Shown here: positions 35,492-44,470 of the stretch, one piece after another | How positions within the stretch are numbered: position 1 is the first letter of the stretch | Layout: each line of letters starts with the position of its first letter | DNA from: Streptomyces griseomycini | GTDB lineage: Bacteria; Actinomycetota; Actinomycetes; Streptomycetales; Streptomycetaceae | Direction of reading: 5' to 3' | Assembly: GCF_014203535.1 (NCBI RefSeq) | Contig: NZ_JACHJI010000004.1 | Location: 310,001 to 374,000, forward strand | DNA: 64,000 bases | Position numbers and translations under genes: made by a program | Notes under the pieces: model-generated | Seen by the model: the letters and a program-made list of their open reading frames with translations, nothing else | What the model was told of the DNA's origin: nothing | The model's database searches: none

Positions 35492-37015
35492 GTGACCAGC
35501 CCCCTCTTCCGGACGAAGAACGTCGAGCAGTCCATCCTCGACACCGAGGAACCGGAGCACGCGCTCAAGAAATCCCTGTCCGCGCTGGACCTGACCGTCT
35601 TCGGCGTCGGCGTCATCATCGGCACCGGCATCTTCGTCCTCACCGGTACGGTCGCCAAGAACAACGCCGGGCCCGCGGTGGCCCTGGCCTTCGTGGTGGC
35701 CGGCGTCGTCTGCGCGCTCGCCGCGCTCTGCTACGCCGAGTTCGCCTCCACCGTCCCGGTGGCGGGCTCCGCCTACACCTTCTCGTACGCGTCCCTCGGC
35801 GAGCTGCCGGCGTGGATCATCGGCTGGGACCTGGTCCTGGAGTTCGCGCTCGGCACGGCGGTGGTGGCCGTCGGCTGGTCCGGCTACATCCAGTCGCTCA
35901 TGGGCAACGCGGGCTGGGAGATGCCCGAGGTGCTGGGCAGCCGGCAGGGCGCCGACGGCTTCGGGTTCGACATCCTCGCCGCCGTCCTGGTGCTGCTGCT
36001 CACCGTCATCCTCGTCCTCGGCATGAAGCTGTCCGCACGGGTCACCTCGGTCGTGGTCGCCATCAAGGTGACCGTCGTCCTCGTCGTGATCGTCGCGGGC
36101 GCCTTCTTCGTCACCGCCGACAACTACGACCCGTTCGTTCCGAAGGCGCAGCCGGTGGAGGCGGACCAGAGCCTGGACGCGCCGCTGATCCAGCTGATGT
36201 TCGGCTGGGCCCCGTCCAACTTCGGCGTGATGGGCATCTTCACCGCGGCCTCGGTCGTCTTCTTCGCGTTCATCGGCTTCGACATCGTCGCCACGGCCGC
36301 CGAGGAGACCAGGAACCCGCAGCGCGACATGCCCCGCGGCATCCTCGGCTCCCTGTTCATCTGCACCGCGCTGTACGTCGCCGTGTCCATCGTCGTCACC
36401 GGCATGCAGCACTACAGCGAGCTGTCCGTGGACGCCCCGCTCGCGGACGCGTTCAAGGCCACCGGGCACCCCTGGTTCGCGGGCTTCATCAGCTTCGGGG
36501 CCGCCGTCGGCCTGACGACCGTCTGCATGATCCTGCTGCTCGGCCAGACCCGCGTCTTCTTCGCGATGAGCCGCGACGGCCTGCTGCCCCGGTTCTTCTC
36601 CCGGGTCCACCCCCGGTTCAAGACCCCGCACCGGCCGACCATCCTGCTCGGTGTCGTCATCGCGGTCCTCGCGGGCTTCACCCCGCTGGAGGAACTCGCC
36701 GCGCTGGTGAACATCGGCACCCTGTTCGCCTTCGTGGTCGTCGCGATCAGCGTGATCATCCTCCGGAGGACCCGCCCCGACCTGCACCGCTCCTTCCGCA
36801 CCCCCTGGGTGCCGTTCCTGCCGATCCTGTCGGTCGCCGCGTCGCTGTGGCTGATGCTGAACCTGCCCGCCGAGACCTGGGTCCGGTTCGCCATCTGGAT
36901 GGCCATCGGCTTCGTCGTCTACTTCGCCTACAGCCGGGGCCACAGCCGCCTGGCCCGCGGCGAGGAGACGAAACCGGGGGAGGTCTTCAAACCGTCGGGC
37001 CCGGACTCACGTTGA
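35492..37015 (+). CDS. Cationic amino acid/APC-family permease
   Basis: 507 residues from the GTG at 35492 (GGGAGG five bases ahead). Twelve or more membrane segments start near residue 30. The APC-superfamily glycine motif VGVIIGTGIFVLTG forms the unwound helix 1 that holds the substrate amino group. The segment IGFDIVATAAEETRNPQRDM is typical of the YfnA/CAT subgroup. It probably imports a basic or neutral amino acid, but specificity cannot be told from sequence. It is a single-gene unit after the dxs terminator. Confidence 0.9.
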   Translation: MTSPLFRTKNVEQSILDTEEPEHALKKSLSALDLTVFGVGVIIGTGIFVLTGTVAKNNAGPAVALAFVVAGVVCALAALCYAEFASTVPVAGSAYTFSYASLGELPAWIIGWDLVLEFALGTAVVAVGWSGYIQSLMGNAGWEMPEVLGSRQGADGFGFDILAAVLVLLLTVILVLGMKLSARVTSVVVAIKVTVVLVVIVAGAFFVTADNYDPFVPKAQPVEADQSLDAPLIQLMFGWAPSNFGVMGIFTAASVVFFAFIGFDIVATAAEETRNPQRDMPRGILGSLFICTALYVAVSIVVTGMQHYSELSVDAPLADAFKATGHPWFAGFISFGAAVGLTTVCMILLLGQTRVFFAMSRDGLLPRFFSRVHPRFKTPHRPTILLGVVIAVLAGFTPLEELAALVNIGTLFAFVVVAISVIILRRTRPDLHRSFRTPWVPFLPILSVAASLWLMLNLPAETWVRFAIWMAIGFVVYFAYSRGHSRLARGEETKPGEVFKPSGPDSR

Positions 37016-37311
37016 CGGACCCGTCCCCGGCACGGGCGTGCCGGGCCCGTCCTGCCGCCCTCCTCCGCCCCGGTCCGCCGGAGGTGCCCCGGCCGCCCAC
37101 GGCGCGGGACGCGCACGGCGGGGAGCCGGTCGCCCCGACGCCGGTGGCCCGGCCCGCCCGCCACGTCGACGGCCGGGCCTGCCTGCCTGATCGCCGCTCC
37201 CGGGACGGCCGGGCCGTCCCGGCGGGCGGGGCCCGGCGCGCGGCCGGACACCCCGTGCCGCCGTGCACCCGCGCCCGTGTCGCGGGTCCGTACGCAGAGG
37301 CGCCGTGGGGC
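37016..37311. other. Intergenic stretch without a recognised gene
   Basis: Convergent space between the permease and the NYN gene, with very high GC. Short frames on both strands have no ribosome site and no known domain. Several short inverted repeats could end transcription, but none stands out. Confidence 0.5.
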
Positions 37312-37683
37312 TCAGCGGGGCACGGACCGCGGGCCGGTGACGTCCGCTCCCAGGTCCGTCACCCTGCGGCGCAGTTCGCGGTCGGCCGTGACGACCAGGA
37401 CGGGGCGCTCGCCGGCCCCGGCCACCAGGGCGACCATGTGGTCGTCGCCGCTGCCCGGGGCGGACTCCACCCGGACGCCCGGCACCGACTCCACCCCGCG
37501 GGCCGCGCCCTCGACCACCAGGACGATCTCCACCGGGCCGGGACGGCCGGGCAGACCGTCCGACGCCAGCCGGTCGCGCAGGCGCTCCGCGGCGCCCCGG
37601 CGGTCCCGCCACCAGCCGTCGGGCACCGACCCGACGACGTTCGCGGCGTCGACGATCACGAGCGGGGCGGTGGCGGCGTTCAT
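37312..37683 (-). CDS. NYN-domain (PIN-like) putative nuclease
   Basis: 123 residues from the ATG at 37683. The N-terminus VIVDAANVVGSVPDGWWRDR carries the first acidic motif of the NYN/PIN fold, and VVTADRELRRRVTDLGADV carries the later Asp and Arg. These proteins are small metal-dependent RNases or RNA-binding factors related to YacP. Two further acidic residues (GSGDD) are in place, so it may be active. It is divergent from the propeller-domain gene, with 79 bases between starts. An upstream GTG at 37806 would overlap that gene and is not supported. The substrate is unknown. Confidence 0.75.
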   Translation of the reverse strand: MNAATAPLVIVDAANVVGSVPDGWWRDRRGAAERLRDRLASDGLPGRPGPVEIVLVVEGAARGVESVPGVRVESAPGSGDDHMVALVAGAGERPVLVVTADRELRRRVTDLGADVTGPRSVPR

Positions 37684-37762
37684 CCCGCCAGGGTCCCACG
37701 GAAGGACCTGCGGCCGGGGCCCCGGGCCGTCGGACGCGGTTCCGCCTGCGTAGGGTGAAGCG

Positions 37763-38779
37763 GTGAACGGCGACTGGCTCCTCCGCGGCCGCGACGGCCG
37801 CCTCACCGTCTACCTGCCGTCGGACGACGCCGTCCTGTGCCGCGCGGAACTGGCCCCGGGCGGCCCCTGGGAGGCGCCGCGCAGGATCGGCGGCCCCCAG
37901 AAGCTGCGTCCGGGGACGGCTGTCGGCCAGGGCGCCGACGGCTACGCCCACCTCGTCGCCTGGCGGCCCACGGCGTCCGGCGAGTCGGACCTGGTGCACT
38001 CCACCCACTTCCGCCCGCGGCTCGCCCCCCTGGACTGGACCCCGGTCGGTCACCCCGACAAGAAGGGCGACCGCACCGGGACACCGGCGGTCGCCGTCGA
38101 CGACCGGGGGCGCGCACACGTCTTCGTCCGCAACCGGGGCGGCGGGGTGAGCCTGCTGGCGCAGAAGGAGAAGGGCGGCTGGAACCCGTGGTGGGACCTC
38201 GGGGGAGAGGACGTCCGGGACGGACTCGCGGCCGTGACGGGGGAGTCGGGCCTGGTCGAGCTGTACGCGGCCGTCCCGGACGGGATCGCGCACTGGCGTC
38301 AGGAGGAGCCCGGCGGACAGCCGGTGCGGGGGGAGCGCGTCACCGTGCCCGTCCGGCCGGGCACCCTCCGCGCGCTGGCCACCTCCGCCGGGCACACCAC
38401 CCTCTTCTTCACCGACGAGCGCGGGGAGTTGTGCGCCTGGCGGCCCGGCGGCGAGCCGGTGGCGCTCCTCGCCTCGGCAGGCCCCGGCCCGGTCTCCGCC
38501 GTGCGCTGTGCCGTCGAGGGCCACGACTGCACGGTGCTCGCCCAGCGTGCGGCGGACGGTCGTGCCGCCTTCGCCGCGTACCCCACCGAACAGGAGCAGG
38601 CCGGGGCCTGGTGGACCGAGTCGGGGCCCCGACTGCCCGCCGACGCCGTGGTGTCCGTCGCCCTCGACGAGCACGGGGAGGTCGTCGCGGCCGCCCTCTC
38701 CCCGTCCACCGGAGCGCTCCTCCTCACCCGTCGCAAGGACGAACCGGGCCTCGCCCTCCAGGCCTGGCGGGAGATCTGA
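37763..38779 (+). CDS. Beta-propeller-like repeat protein 1
   Basis: 338 residues from the GTG at 37763 with AGGGTGAAG ahead. It has no signal peptide and no membrane segment. It opens with WLLRGRDGRLTVYLPSDD and consists of about six to seven Trp- and Gly-rich repeats, such as GRAHVFVRNRGGG followed by GWNPWWDLGG and a DGLAAV segment. The pattern resembles PLL-type beta-propellers that bind sugars. The same domain recurs in the proteins at 40267 and in the second half of the PIG-L protein at 47383. The function is unknown. Its position beside LCP and Stealth genes suggests a role with a glycopolymer. Confidence 0.75.
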   Translation: MNGDWLLRGRDGRLTVYLPSDDAVLCRAELAPGGPWEAPRRIGGPQKLRPGTAVGQGADGYAHLVAWRPTASGESDLVHSTHFRPRLAPLDWTPVGHPDKKGDRTGTPAVAVDDRGRAHVFVRNRGGGVSLLAQKEKGGWNPWWDLGGEDVRDGLAAVTGESGLVELYAAVPDGIAHWRQEEPGGQPVRGERVTVPVRPGTLRALATSAGHTTLFFTDERGELCAWRPGGEPVALLASAGPGPVSAVRCAVEGHDCTVLAQRAADGRAAFAAYPTEQEQAGAWWTESGPRLPADAVVSVALDEHGEVVAAALSPSTGALLLTRRKDEPGLALQAWREI

Positions 38780-38785
38780 AGGGCT

Positions 38786-38815
38786 CCCGCCGGGGGCGGG
38801 AACGCTCCCGGCGGG
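38786..38815. terminator. Hairpin between convergent genes
   Basis: A nine-base perfect stem (38786-38794 with 38807-38815) and a 12-base loop, between the propeller gene and the LCP gene. It can serve both strands. Confidence 0.6.
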
Positions 38816-38841
38816 GCCGGCGGGGGAGCGCCGGGGCGACG

Positions 38842-39927
38842 TCAGGAAGTTCCGCCGCCCGCCGGGGACTTCTTCGCCGACTCCGGGATGTCCTGGTCGT
38901 TGCGGATCGCCTCCCACAGGGTCGACGCCTGCGGTTCGGCGGCCACCACCCGGTTCGGGTCGGTCTTGTCGTACGCGACCGGAAGCATGATCGTCTCCAT
39001 GCCGGCCGGGTCGACGCCGTTCAGGCTGCGGCCGAAGTCCGTCAGCGCGGTGAGCGAGGCGAGCTCGGAGTCGGTGGTGAGGGCCGAGGTGAGGGTGTCC
39101 GCGATCTTGTACGTCTTGGTCGGGCTGCCCAGCAGGTCCTGCTTCTTGATCTCGCTCAGCAGGGCGACCATGAACTGCTGCTGGAGCCCGATGCGCCCGA
39201 GGTCGCTGCCGTCGCCGACGCCGTGCCGGGTGCGGACGAACTGCAGGGACTCGGTGCCGTTCAGGCGGTGGGTGCCGGCGGTCAGGTCGAGCCCGCTGGA
39301 GGGGTCGTGGATGTCCTGGTCGACGGTGACGGTGACCCCGCCTATCGCGTCCACCAGGTCCTTGAAGCCGGCGAAGTCGATCTCCACGTAGTGGTCCATG
39401 CGGACCCCGGACATCTTCTCCACCGTCTTGACCACGCAGGCCGGACCGACCTGGGAGTAGATGGAGTTGAACATCACGCGCTCGGCCGGGGCCACCTGGG
39501 AACCGTCCGCCTTGGCGCACTCGGGCCGGGTCACCAGGGTGTCGCGCGGGATGCTGACGGCGACGGCCTTGGTGCGGCCCTCGGGTATGTGCATCACCAG
39601 CGCGGTGTCGGAGCGCGCCCCCGCGACCCTGCCGGTGTTCAGCTCGGCGTTGTCGCCGGCGCGCGAGTCGGAGCCGAGGACCAGGACGTTCTGCCCGGAG
39701 GTGGGCAGCTTCTCCGGACGGTCGCCGCCGATCGCCTTGTCGATGTCGACGCCCTCGATGTTGCCGTCGAGGTCGTTGTAGAGCCAGTAGCCGGTGCCGG
39801 CCGCGGCGACGACGAGAACGGCCAGGGAGAGCAGGACCCACCGGCCGGTGCGCCGCCGGCGGCGGGGCGCGTCCTGCCGCGGGGACCGGTGGGATGGGCT
39901 CGGGCGGTCGATGGCCGGGGTCGTCAT
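38842..39927 (-). CDS. LytR-CpsA-Psr (LCP) family glycopolymer ligase
   Basis: 361 residues from the ATG at 39927 (GAGGAC nine bases ahead). It has a basic cytoplasmic head, one membrane anchor at about residues 30-52, and an extracellular LCP domain at about 85-275. Conserved points include VLGSDSRAG, ARSDTALVMHI, VSIPRDTLV and LQFVRTRHG with the catalytic Arg and Asp residues. LCP enzymes move lipid-linked glycopolymers (wall teichoic acid, capsule, arabinogalactan) onto peptidoglycan. Its place at the edge of the Stealth cluster makes it a likely ligase for that polymer. It is divergent from the propeller gene at 40267, and 339 bases lie between the two. Confidence 0.9.
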   Translation of the reverse strand: MTTPAIDRPSPSHRSPRQDAPRRRRRTGRWVLLSLAVLVVAAAGTGYWLYNDLDGNIEGVDIDKAIGGDRPEKLPTSGQNVLVLGSDSRAGDNAELNTGRVAGARSDTALVMHIPEGRTKAVAVSIPRDTLVTRPECAKADGSQVAPAERVMFNSIYSQVGPACVVKTVEKMSGVRMDHYVEIDFAGFKDLVDAIGGVTVTVDQDIHDPSSGLDLTAGTHRLNGTESLQFVRTRHGVGDGSDLGRIGLQQQFMVALLSEIKKQDLLGSPTKTYKIADTLTSALTTDSELASLTALTDFGRSLNGVDPAGMETIMLPVAYDKTDPNRVVAAEPQASTLWEAIRNDQDIPESAKKSPAGGGTS

Positions 39928-40193
39928 CGGGTGGGTGTCCTCGTCTGTGCGTGCTGCCGGATCTGCTCGTGCTGCTGGATCTGCTGGTGCTGCGTGCTCG
40001 GTGCTGCCCGGGTCCGCTGCGGCCCCGGCACGGACGTGCTCGGATGATCGGACAGACCTGCGACCCGCTCCTGGCGTTGTACGGCAGTGACCCACGTCAC
40101 AAGTCACCCCGGACGAAGGGAGGGTGACGTCTCGTGAGGCCCGCTCTTCGCCGTGAGGTGTCGGGGGCGTGATCCCCGGACCCCCGGAGAGTG

Positions 40194-40253
40194 TATGCAG
40201 CGTGCATATCATGTGAGAATTCCAGGCCCCGTGTCCAGATCGGGTGAATTCTC
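40194..40253. promoter_or_regulatory. Nested inverted repeats upstream of propeller gene 2
   Basis: Two inverted repeats lie in 60 bases: TATGCA-GCG-TGCATA (40194-40208), and GAGAATTC (40215-40222) with GAATTCTC (40246-40253). They end just before the AGGGAG ribosome site of the gene at 40267 and are notably AT-rich for this genome. They could be operators or a leader structure. The rest of 39928-40266 holds no gene. Confidence 0.45.
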
Positions 40254-40266
40254 CAGGGAGTCCGTC

Positions 40267-41388
40267 ATGGTGATGCGGGACCGGTCCGCACGCGCGCCGC
40301 GGCGCAGCCGATCCGACGAGGTCGTCCCGGCCGCACAGCGTTCCCCCGTGACCGGTACCGCGGCGGGTTCCTGGCTGGTGCGCGGCAAGGACGGCCGACT
40401 CACCGCGTACGCCCCGTGCGGCGGCGGCCTGCTGCGCTGGACCGAAACCCGGCCGGGCGGTCCCGAATGGTCGGGCCCCGACTTCTTCCCCGTCGCGGAC
40501 CTCACCCACCTGAGCGTGGCCCAGGGCGTCGACGCCTACGTCCACTTCCTGGGCCGGCGCGAGCGGCGCCGCGCGGACGGCACGGTCCAGGTCGACGTGG
40601 TGCACGCGATCCAGTACCAGACCGGGAGGCCCGTCACCGAGTGGCGCTCCCTGGGCAATCCGCACTCCGAGCCGGACCTGGCGGTGCGGTTCGGAGCTCC
40701 GGTGGCCGCGGTGGACGCGGCCGGCACCGTCCACGTCTTCGTGCGCAACGCGGGTGGCGGGCTGATGATGCGCCGGGAGGGGCGGGGCGGCAAGTGGGAG
40801 CCCTGGGCGGATCTGCGGGGCAGCGACCTCCAGGACGGTCTGGTCGCGACCGCCGTGTCCACCGGGCGGGTCGAGGTGTTCGCTCCGGCCGGCGGCGCGG
40901 CGCTGCACTGGGTCCAGCCGGAGCCGGGCGCCGCGCCGCAGCGCTCCCCCGATGTGCGGCCCGGCCCGCTGCCCGGGTCGGTCGCCGTGCTGGAGACGGC
41001 GCCCGGTCGGCTCACCTGGTTCTGGACCGACCCGGCCGGCGCCGGCCTGGTCTGCCACCGGCCCGGTGGCTGGTCCGTCCCGCTGGGCGGCACGCCCTCG
41101 GACGGGGCCAACGCGGTACTGCGCGCCTCCCTCGACGGCTACGACTGCACGGTGATCGCCCACCGCGGTGCGTCCGGCAGCCCGCTGGTCGGGGTCTGCG
41201 GTACGGAGGCCGAGGCGTCGGGGCTCTGGTGGGCGGACACCGGGCGGGCCTGCGCGGGCGATCCGGCCCTGGTGCACGACGCGCACGGCCGGGTGGTGCT
41301 CGGCGCCTTCGATCCCGACGGCGCCCTGTGGGTGGCGCGGCAGGAGTCCGGGCCGGGGCTGGCGTTCACGGACTGGCTGCGTGTCTGA
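40267..41388 (+). CDS. Beta-propeller-like repeat protein 2
   Basis: 373 residues from the ATG at 40267 (AGGGAG six bases ahead). A basic head of about 35 residues is followed by GSWLVRGKDGRLTAYAPCGG and the same Trp/Gly repeat set as the protein at 37763 (VHVFVRNAGGGLMMR, WEPWADLRGSDLQDGL, GRVEVFAPAGG). It has no signal peptide. The domain is also fused to the PIG-L deacetylase at 47383, so the three probably bind the same kind of ligand or assemble with the same machinery. The specific role is unknown. Confidence 0.75.
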   Translation: MVMRDRSARAPRRSRSDEVVPAAQRSPVTGTAAGSWLVRGKDGRLTAYAPCGGGLLRWTETRPGGPEWSGPDFFPVADLTHLSVAQGVDAYVHFLGRRERRRADGTVQVDVVHAIQYQTGRPVTEWRSLGNPHSEPDLAVRFGAPVAAVDAAGTVHVFVRNAGGGLMMRREGRGGKWEPWADLRGSDLQDGLVATAVSTGRVEVFAPAGGAALHWVQPEPGAAPQRSPDVRPGPLPGSVAVLETAPGRLTWFWTDPAGAGLVCHRPGGWSVPLGGTPSDGANAVLRASLDGYDCTVIAHRGASGSPLVGVCGTEAEASGLWWADTGRACAGDPALVHDAHGRVVLGAFDPDGALWVARQESGPGLAFTDWLRV

Positions 41389-41667
41389 CCGTGCCATCGC
41401 GCCCGCGGAGTCGGCGATCGCCGAAAAGGTTGTGCGGATGTGTCGTGTGTGACAGATGGCCCCAGAAACCGATTACTCCTGGACATCTCGCGTGGTTGCG
41501 ATGTAAACATTTTGTTCGATCGGTAAGCGTCAGGTGAACATCGGCCGTGTCGTCGGTGAAGGGGAGGGCGGTCGCGACCGGTCTCGGCGAACCCCGCGCG
41601 CGGTGGCGTGCTCGCCGGTCAGGGTGGGGATCAGTTGCCGGGGCGGTCCGCTCCGGCCTCGACGTGG
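41389..41667 (+). promoter_or_regulatory. AT-richer promoter region of the Stealth operon
   Basis: No gene is seen. The patch 41490-41530 (around TGTAAACATTTTGTTCGATC) is unusually AT-rich for this genome and is the likely promoter area of the operon starting at 41668. I cannot fix the -35 and -10 elements with confidence. Confidence 0.4.
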
Positions 41668-43500
41668 ATGGTGCGAAGTCTGGTGAGCCTCAACAATCCC
41701 GAGGCGAGCGCGCTCGTGTCGACCTATCGATCCCTGGTGCCCGTGGGGGCGCGGCGCCGGATCGTGCGTCGGGTGCCGGGGTCCCTGCGCAGCTCGGTGA
41801 AACGCTCGCTGGCGTCCGCCGACGCCGTGCGCTCCGCCGTGGTGGTCCAGGCGCTGGGCGGGAACCGGAAGGCCGGCAAGCACACGTCCGACCTGCCGGT
41901 GCGGGTCGTCCGTGCGGCCGGCCGGCACCTGCGGGCCGTGGAGGTGCCCGGAGCCACCGCCTGGGCCGCCCGCGCCCGCAACCTCCACATGCTCGTCTCC
42001 TTCCTGGAGGAAGCCGGGATCGACTACTTCTGCGTCCGCGGCACCGGCTCCCCGGCGCCCTGCGTGGCGGTCCCCGCACGGTGGCGTGCCGACGTCGAGG
42101 AACTGCTGCGGCTCGCCTGCGCGGACAACCCCGGTTACGTGGGTGCCGGCGCCCAGGGCCAGCCGCGTCCCGGTGCCTCCCCGGCCTGCTGGCGCGCGCT
42201 GCGCGGACGGTCCGTGCTGCGTGTGACCTGGGTCGTGTGCGACCCCACCGGGCACCTGGTGTTCGGCCCCGAGTACGGCTGCGACCTCGAGTTCTGGGCG
42301 GAGCAGGACGGCCGGCTCGTCGCGCCCCGCCCCAACAAGGTGGTGACCGACATCCCGGCGGACGCGGGTCGCTGCCAGGTGGAGCAGAAACGCTTCAGCC
42401 CCGTTCCGGCCATCTACAGCACCGGCCATGCCCGCACCCTGCCCGAGTTCGCCGCCGCGCTGCCCGACGACCACCTCTTCCCGATCGACGTCGTCTACAC
42501 CTGGGTGGACGACTCCGACCCGGAGTGGCGGGCGAGCAGGGACACCGCACGGTGGCAGCTCACCGGGGCCTCGGGCGGCGGCCTGCACGAGCAGGCGGCC
42601 AACGACGCCCGCTACACCAGCCGCGACGAGCTGCGGTACTCGCTGCGCTCGATCCACCAGTACGCCCCGTGGGTGCGGAACATCTTCCTCGTCACGGCCG
42701 GACAGGTGCCCTCGTGGCTGAACACCGAGTTCCCCGGCCTCCGGGTGGTCGACCACCGGGAGATCTTCTCCGATCCCGGCGCGCTGCCGACGTTCAACTC
42801 GCACGCGATCGAGAGCCAGCTGCACCACATCCCCGAACTCGCGGAGCACTTCCTCTATTTGAACGACGACGTGTTCTTCGGCCGCCCCGTGCAGCCCGGG
42901 CAGTTCTTCCACGCCAACGGGCTGACCAAGTTCTTCCAGTCCAAGGCGCTGATCCCGTCCGGCCGGGCGAGCACCGAGGACCTGCCCGTCAACGCGGCCG
43001 GCAAGAACAGCCGCGGCCTGATCGCCCAGCAGTTCGGCACCGTCATCTCCCAGAAGATGAAGCACACCCCGCACGTCCTGCGGCGCAGCGTGCTCGCGGA
43101 GATCGAGCAGGTCTACGCCAAGGCGCACTGGGTGACCCAGCACTCCCGGTTCCGCTCGCCGAGCGACGTGCCCATCGCCTCCTCGCTGCACCACTACTAC
43201 GCCTACCACTCGGCCCGCGCCACGGTCGGCGACATCCGCTACGTCTACATCGACCTCGCCGACGACCTGGCGCAGCGTCGGCTGAACAACCTCCTGGCCC
43301 GCCGCAACTTCGACACCTTCTGCATGAACGACACCGTCACCGCCCGTGACCCGGAGGCCCAGTCACGGATGGTCGCCGACTTCCTGAACGCCTACTTCCC
43401 GGTGCCCAGCCCCTTCGAGAAGGGCTCCGGCATCGCCGTACCACGCCGATCGGCCCGGTCGGCCGAACGTCTGGCCGAACTGGGGCACGCCGGCACATGA
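41668..43500 (+). CDS. Stealth-family sugar-phosphate transferase
   Basis: 610 residues from the ATG at 41668; the ribosome site is weak and a GTG at 41671 or 41683 is possible. The four Stealth conserved regions are visible: CR1 at about 271 (FPIDVVYTWVDDSDPEW), CR2 at about 315-405 (YTSRDELRYSLRSI to LNDDVFFG with Asp400-Asp401), CR3 near HTPHVLRRSVLAEIE, and CR4 near FDTFCMNDTV. Stealth proteins transfer hexose-1-phosphate to build phosphodiester-linked glycans such as bacterial capsules, and they are relatives of the animal GlcNAc-1-phosphotransferase. Residues 1-265 are an N-terminal region shared with the protein at 44471. The protein is cytoplasmic, and its stop overlaps the next gene (ATGA). 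Confidence 0.88.
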   Translation: MVRSLVSLNNPEASALVSTYRSLVPVGARRRIVRRVPGSLRSSVKRSLASADAVRSAVVVQALGGNRKAGKHTSDLPVRVVRAAGRHLRAVEVPGATAWAARARNLHMLVSFLEEAGIDYFCVRGTGSPAPCVAVPARWRADVEELLRLACADNPGYVGAGAQGQPRPGASPACWRALRGRSVLRVTWVVCDPTGHLVFGPEYGCDLEFWAEQDGRLVAPRPNKVVTDIPADAGRCQVEQKRFSPVPAIYSTGHARTLPEFAAALPDDHLFPIDVVYTWVDDSDPEWRASRDTARWQLTGASGGGLHEQAANDARYTSRDELRYSLRSIHQYAPWVRNIFLVTAGQVPSWLNTEFPGLRVVDHREIFSDPGALPTFNSHAIESQLHHIPELAEHFLYLNDDVFFGRPVQPGQFFHANGLTKFFQSKALIPSGRASTEDLPVNAAGKNSRGLIAQQFGTVISQKMKHTPHVLRRSVLAEIEQVYAKAHWVTQHSRFRSPSDVPIASSLHHYYAYHSARATVGDIRYVYIDLADDLAQRRLNNLLARRNFDTFCMNDTVTARDPEAQSRMVADFLNAYFPVPSPFEKGSGIAVPRRSARSAERLAELGHAGT

Positions 43501-44462
43501 GCCCTCGAACCAAGAGCCCCGCCGCGGCGAGCGGCGGGGCGGGCCGCCCGCGCCGCGGTCTGCGCCCCCGCGCCGCCGCCCTGCGCAACCGGCTCATGCA
43601 GCGCTTCTTCCTGCCCCTGCGCCGCGGCCGCGCCGCCCGACTCCACTACGCCGCCATCCTCGACGGCCAGACCGTCAACCTGCACGCCCAGCTGCCCCCC
43701 TCCGTCCGGCTGCCCGAGCGCGCCGAGGTCGTCCTGCGCCGGGGCCGCCGCCGCTTCGCCACCGAGGCCCGCGTCTACGAGGGTCCGGCCGACGAGGTCC
43801 TGGTCGACGCCGTCGTCCTGCTCGGCGCGGACGTCGGCGGCGCACCGGTCGGCCAGGGCCGCTGGCGGCTGCGGCTGCGCCTGCACTCCGGGCGCCGCTC
43901 CCGCACCCTCCCCCTGCTGCTGTTCCAGCCGCCGGTGCCCTACGAGGGACCCACCAAGCCCATGACGGCCTCCCCGGTCACCGGCGAGCGCCACCGGATC
44001 GGCCGCTCCTTCCGCGGCAGCGCCCGCGTGATCAGCACCGGTGCCCGCCCCTCCGCCGAGGTGGCCAAGGTGCACCTGACGCACGCCGGGGTCACCGTCG
44101 ACTTCCGGCTGCTGGGCACCCGGGCCGAGGAGCCGTGGGCCGAGTTCGTCGCCTCCGGGCGCCGGATCGAGCAGCCCGTCACCCCGCTGGCGGCGGACAC
44201 CTACCGCGTGGAGGTCCCGCTCGACCAGATGCCGCCCCGCGGCTCCCGGCCCGACCACTGGGACGTCGTCCTGTGCGACCCCACCGGACTGTCGCTGCGG
44301 CTGGGGCGCCGGCTGCACGACGTGCGCAACCCGCTGCGCGTCTTCGCCATGCGCAGCCTCGCGATCACCCCGTCCGGCCGTCCCCCCATGATCGTCCAAC
44401 CGCGCTACACCCCCGCAGGAAATCTCCGGGTCACCTGCACGCGCATGCCCGAGGCAGGCTGA
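43497..44462 (+). CDS. Unknown protein of the Stealth operon
   Basis: 321 residues from the ATG at 43497, which overlaps the Stealth gene stop. A strongly basic head (Arg-rich, residues 1-50) precedes a beta-rich body with short repeats such as LDGQTVNLHAQLPPSVRLPE and VTVDFRLLGTRAEEPWAEFV. No membrane segment is obvious. It resembles the accessory beta-sandwich regions that accompany glycosyltransferases in teichoic-acid-type clusters, but I cannot name a family. It lies eight bases before the GT4-Stealth gene, so it is translated with both transferases and probably acts on the same polymer. Confidence 0.7.
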   Translation: MSPRTKSPAAASGGAGRPRRGLRPRAAALRNRLMQRFFLPLRRGRAARLHYAAILDGQTVNLHAQLPPSVRLPERAEVVLRRGRRRFATEARVYEGPADEVLVDAVVLLGADVGGAPVGQGRWRLRLRLHSGRRSRTLPLLLFQPPVPYEGPTKPMTASPVTGERHRIGRSFRGSARVISTGARPSAEVAKVHLTHAGVTVDFRLLGTRAEEPWAEFVASGRRIEQPVTPLAADTYRVEVPLDQMPPRGSRPDHWDVVLCDPTGLSLRLGRRLHDVRNPLRVFAMRSLAITPSGRPPMIVQPRYTPAGNLRVTCTRMPEAG

Positions 44463-44470
44463 ACCGACCG

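Noticed and set aside
38797..38810. CGGGAACGCTCCCG as a CebR-like operator
   Set aside because: It matches 11 of 14 positions but lies between two convergent gene ends, within a hairpin. A terminator explains it better.
39955..40020. GCTGCTGGATCTG-like tandem repeat upstream of the LCP gene
   Set aside because: Imperfect and short, with no reading frame or symmetric structure. It may be the remains of an Ala/Asp-rich coding stretch and gives no usable signal.
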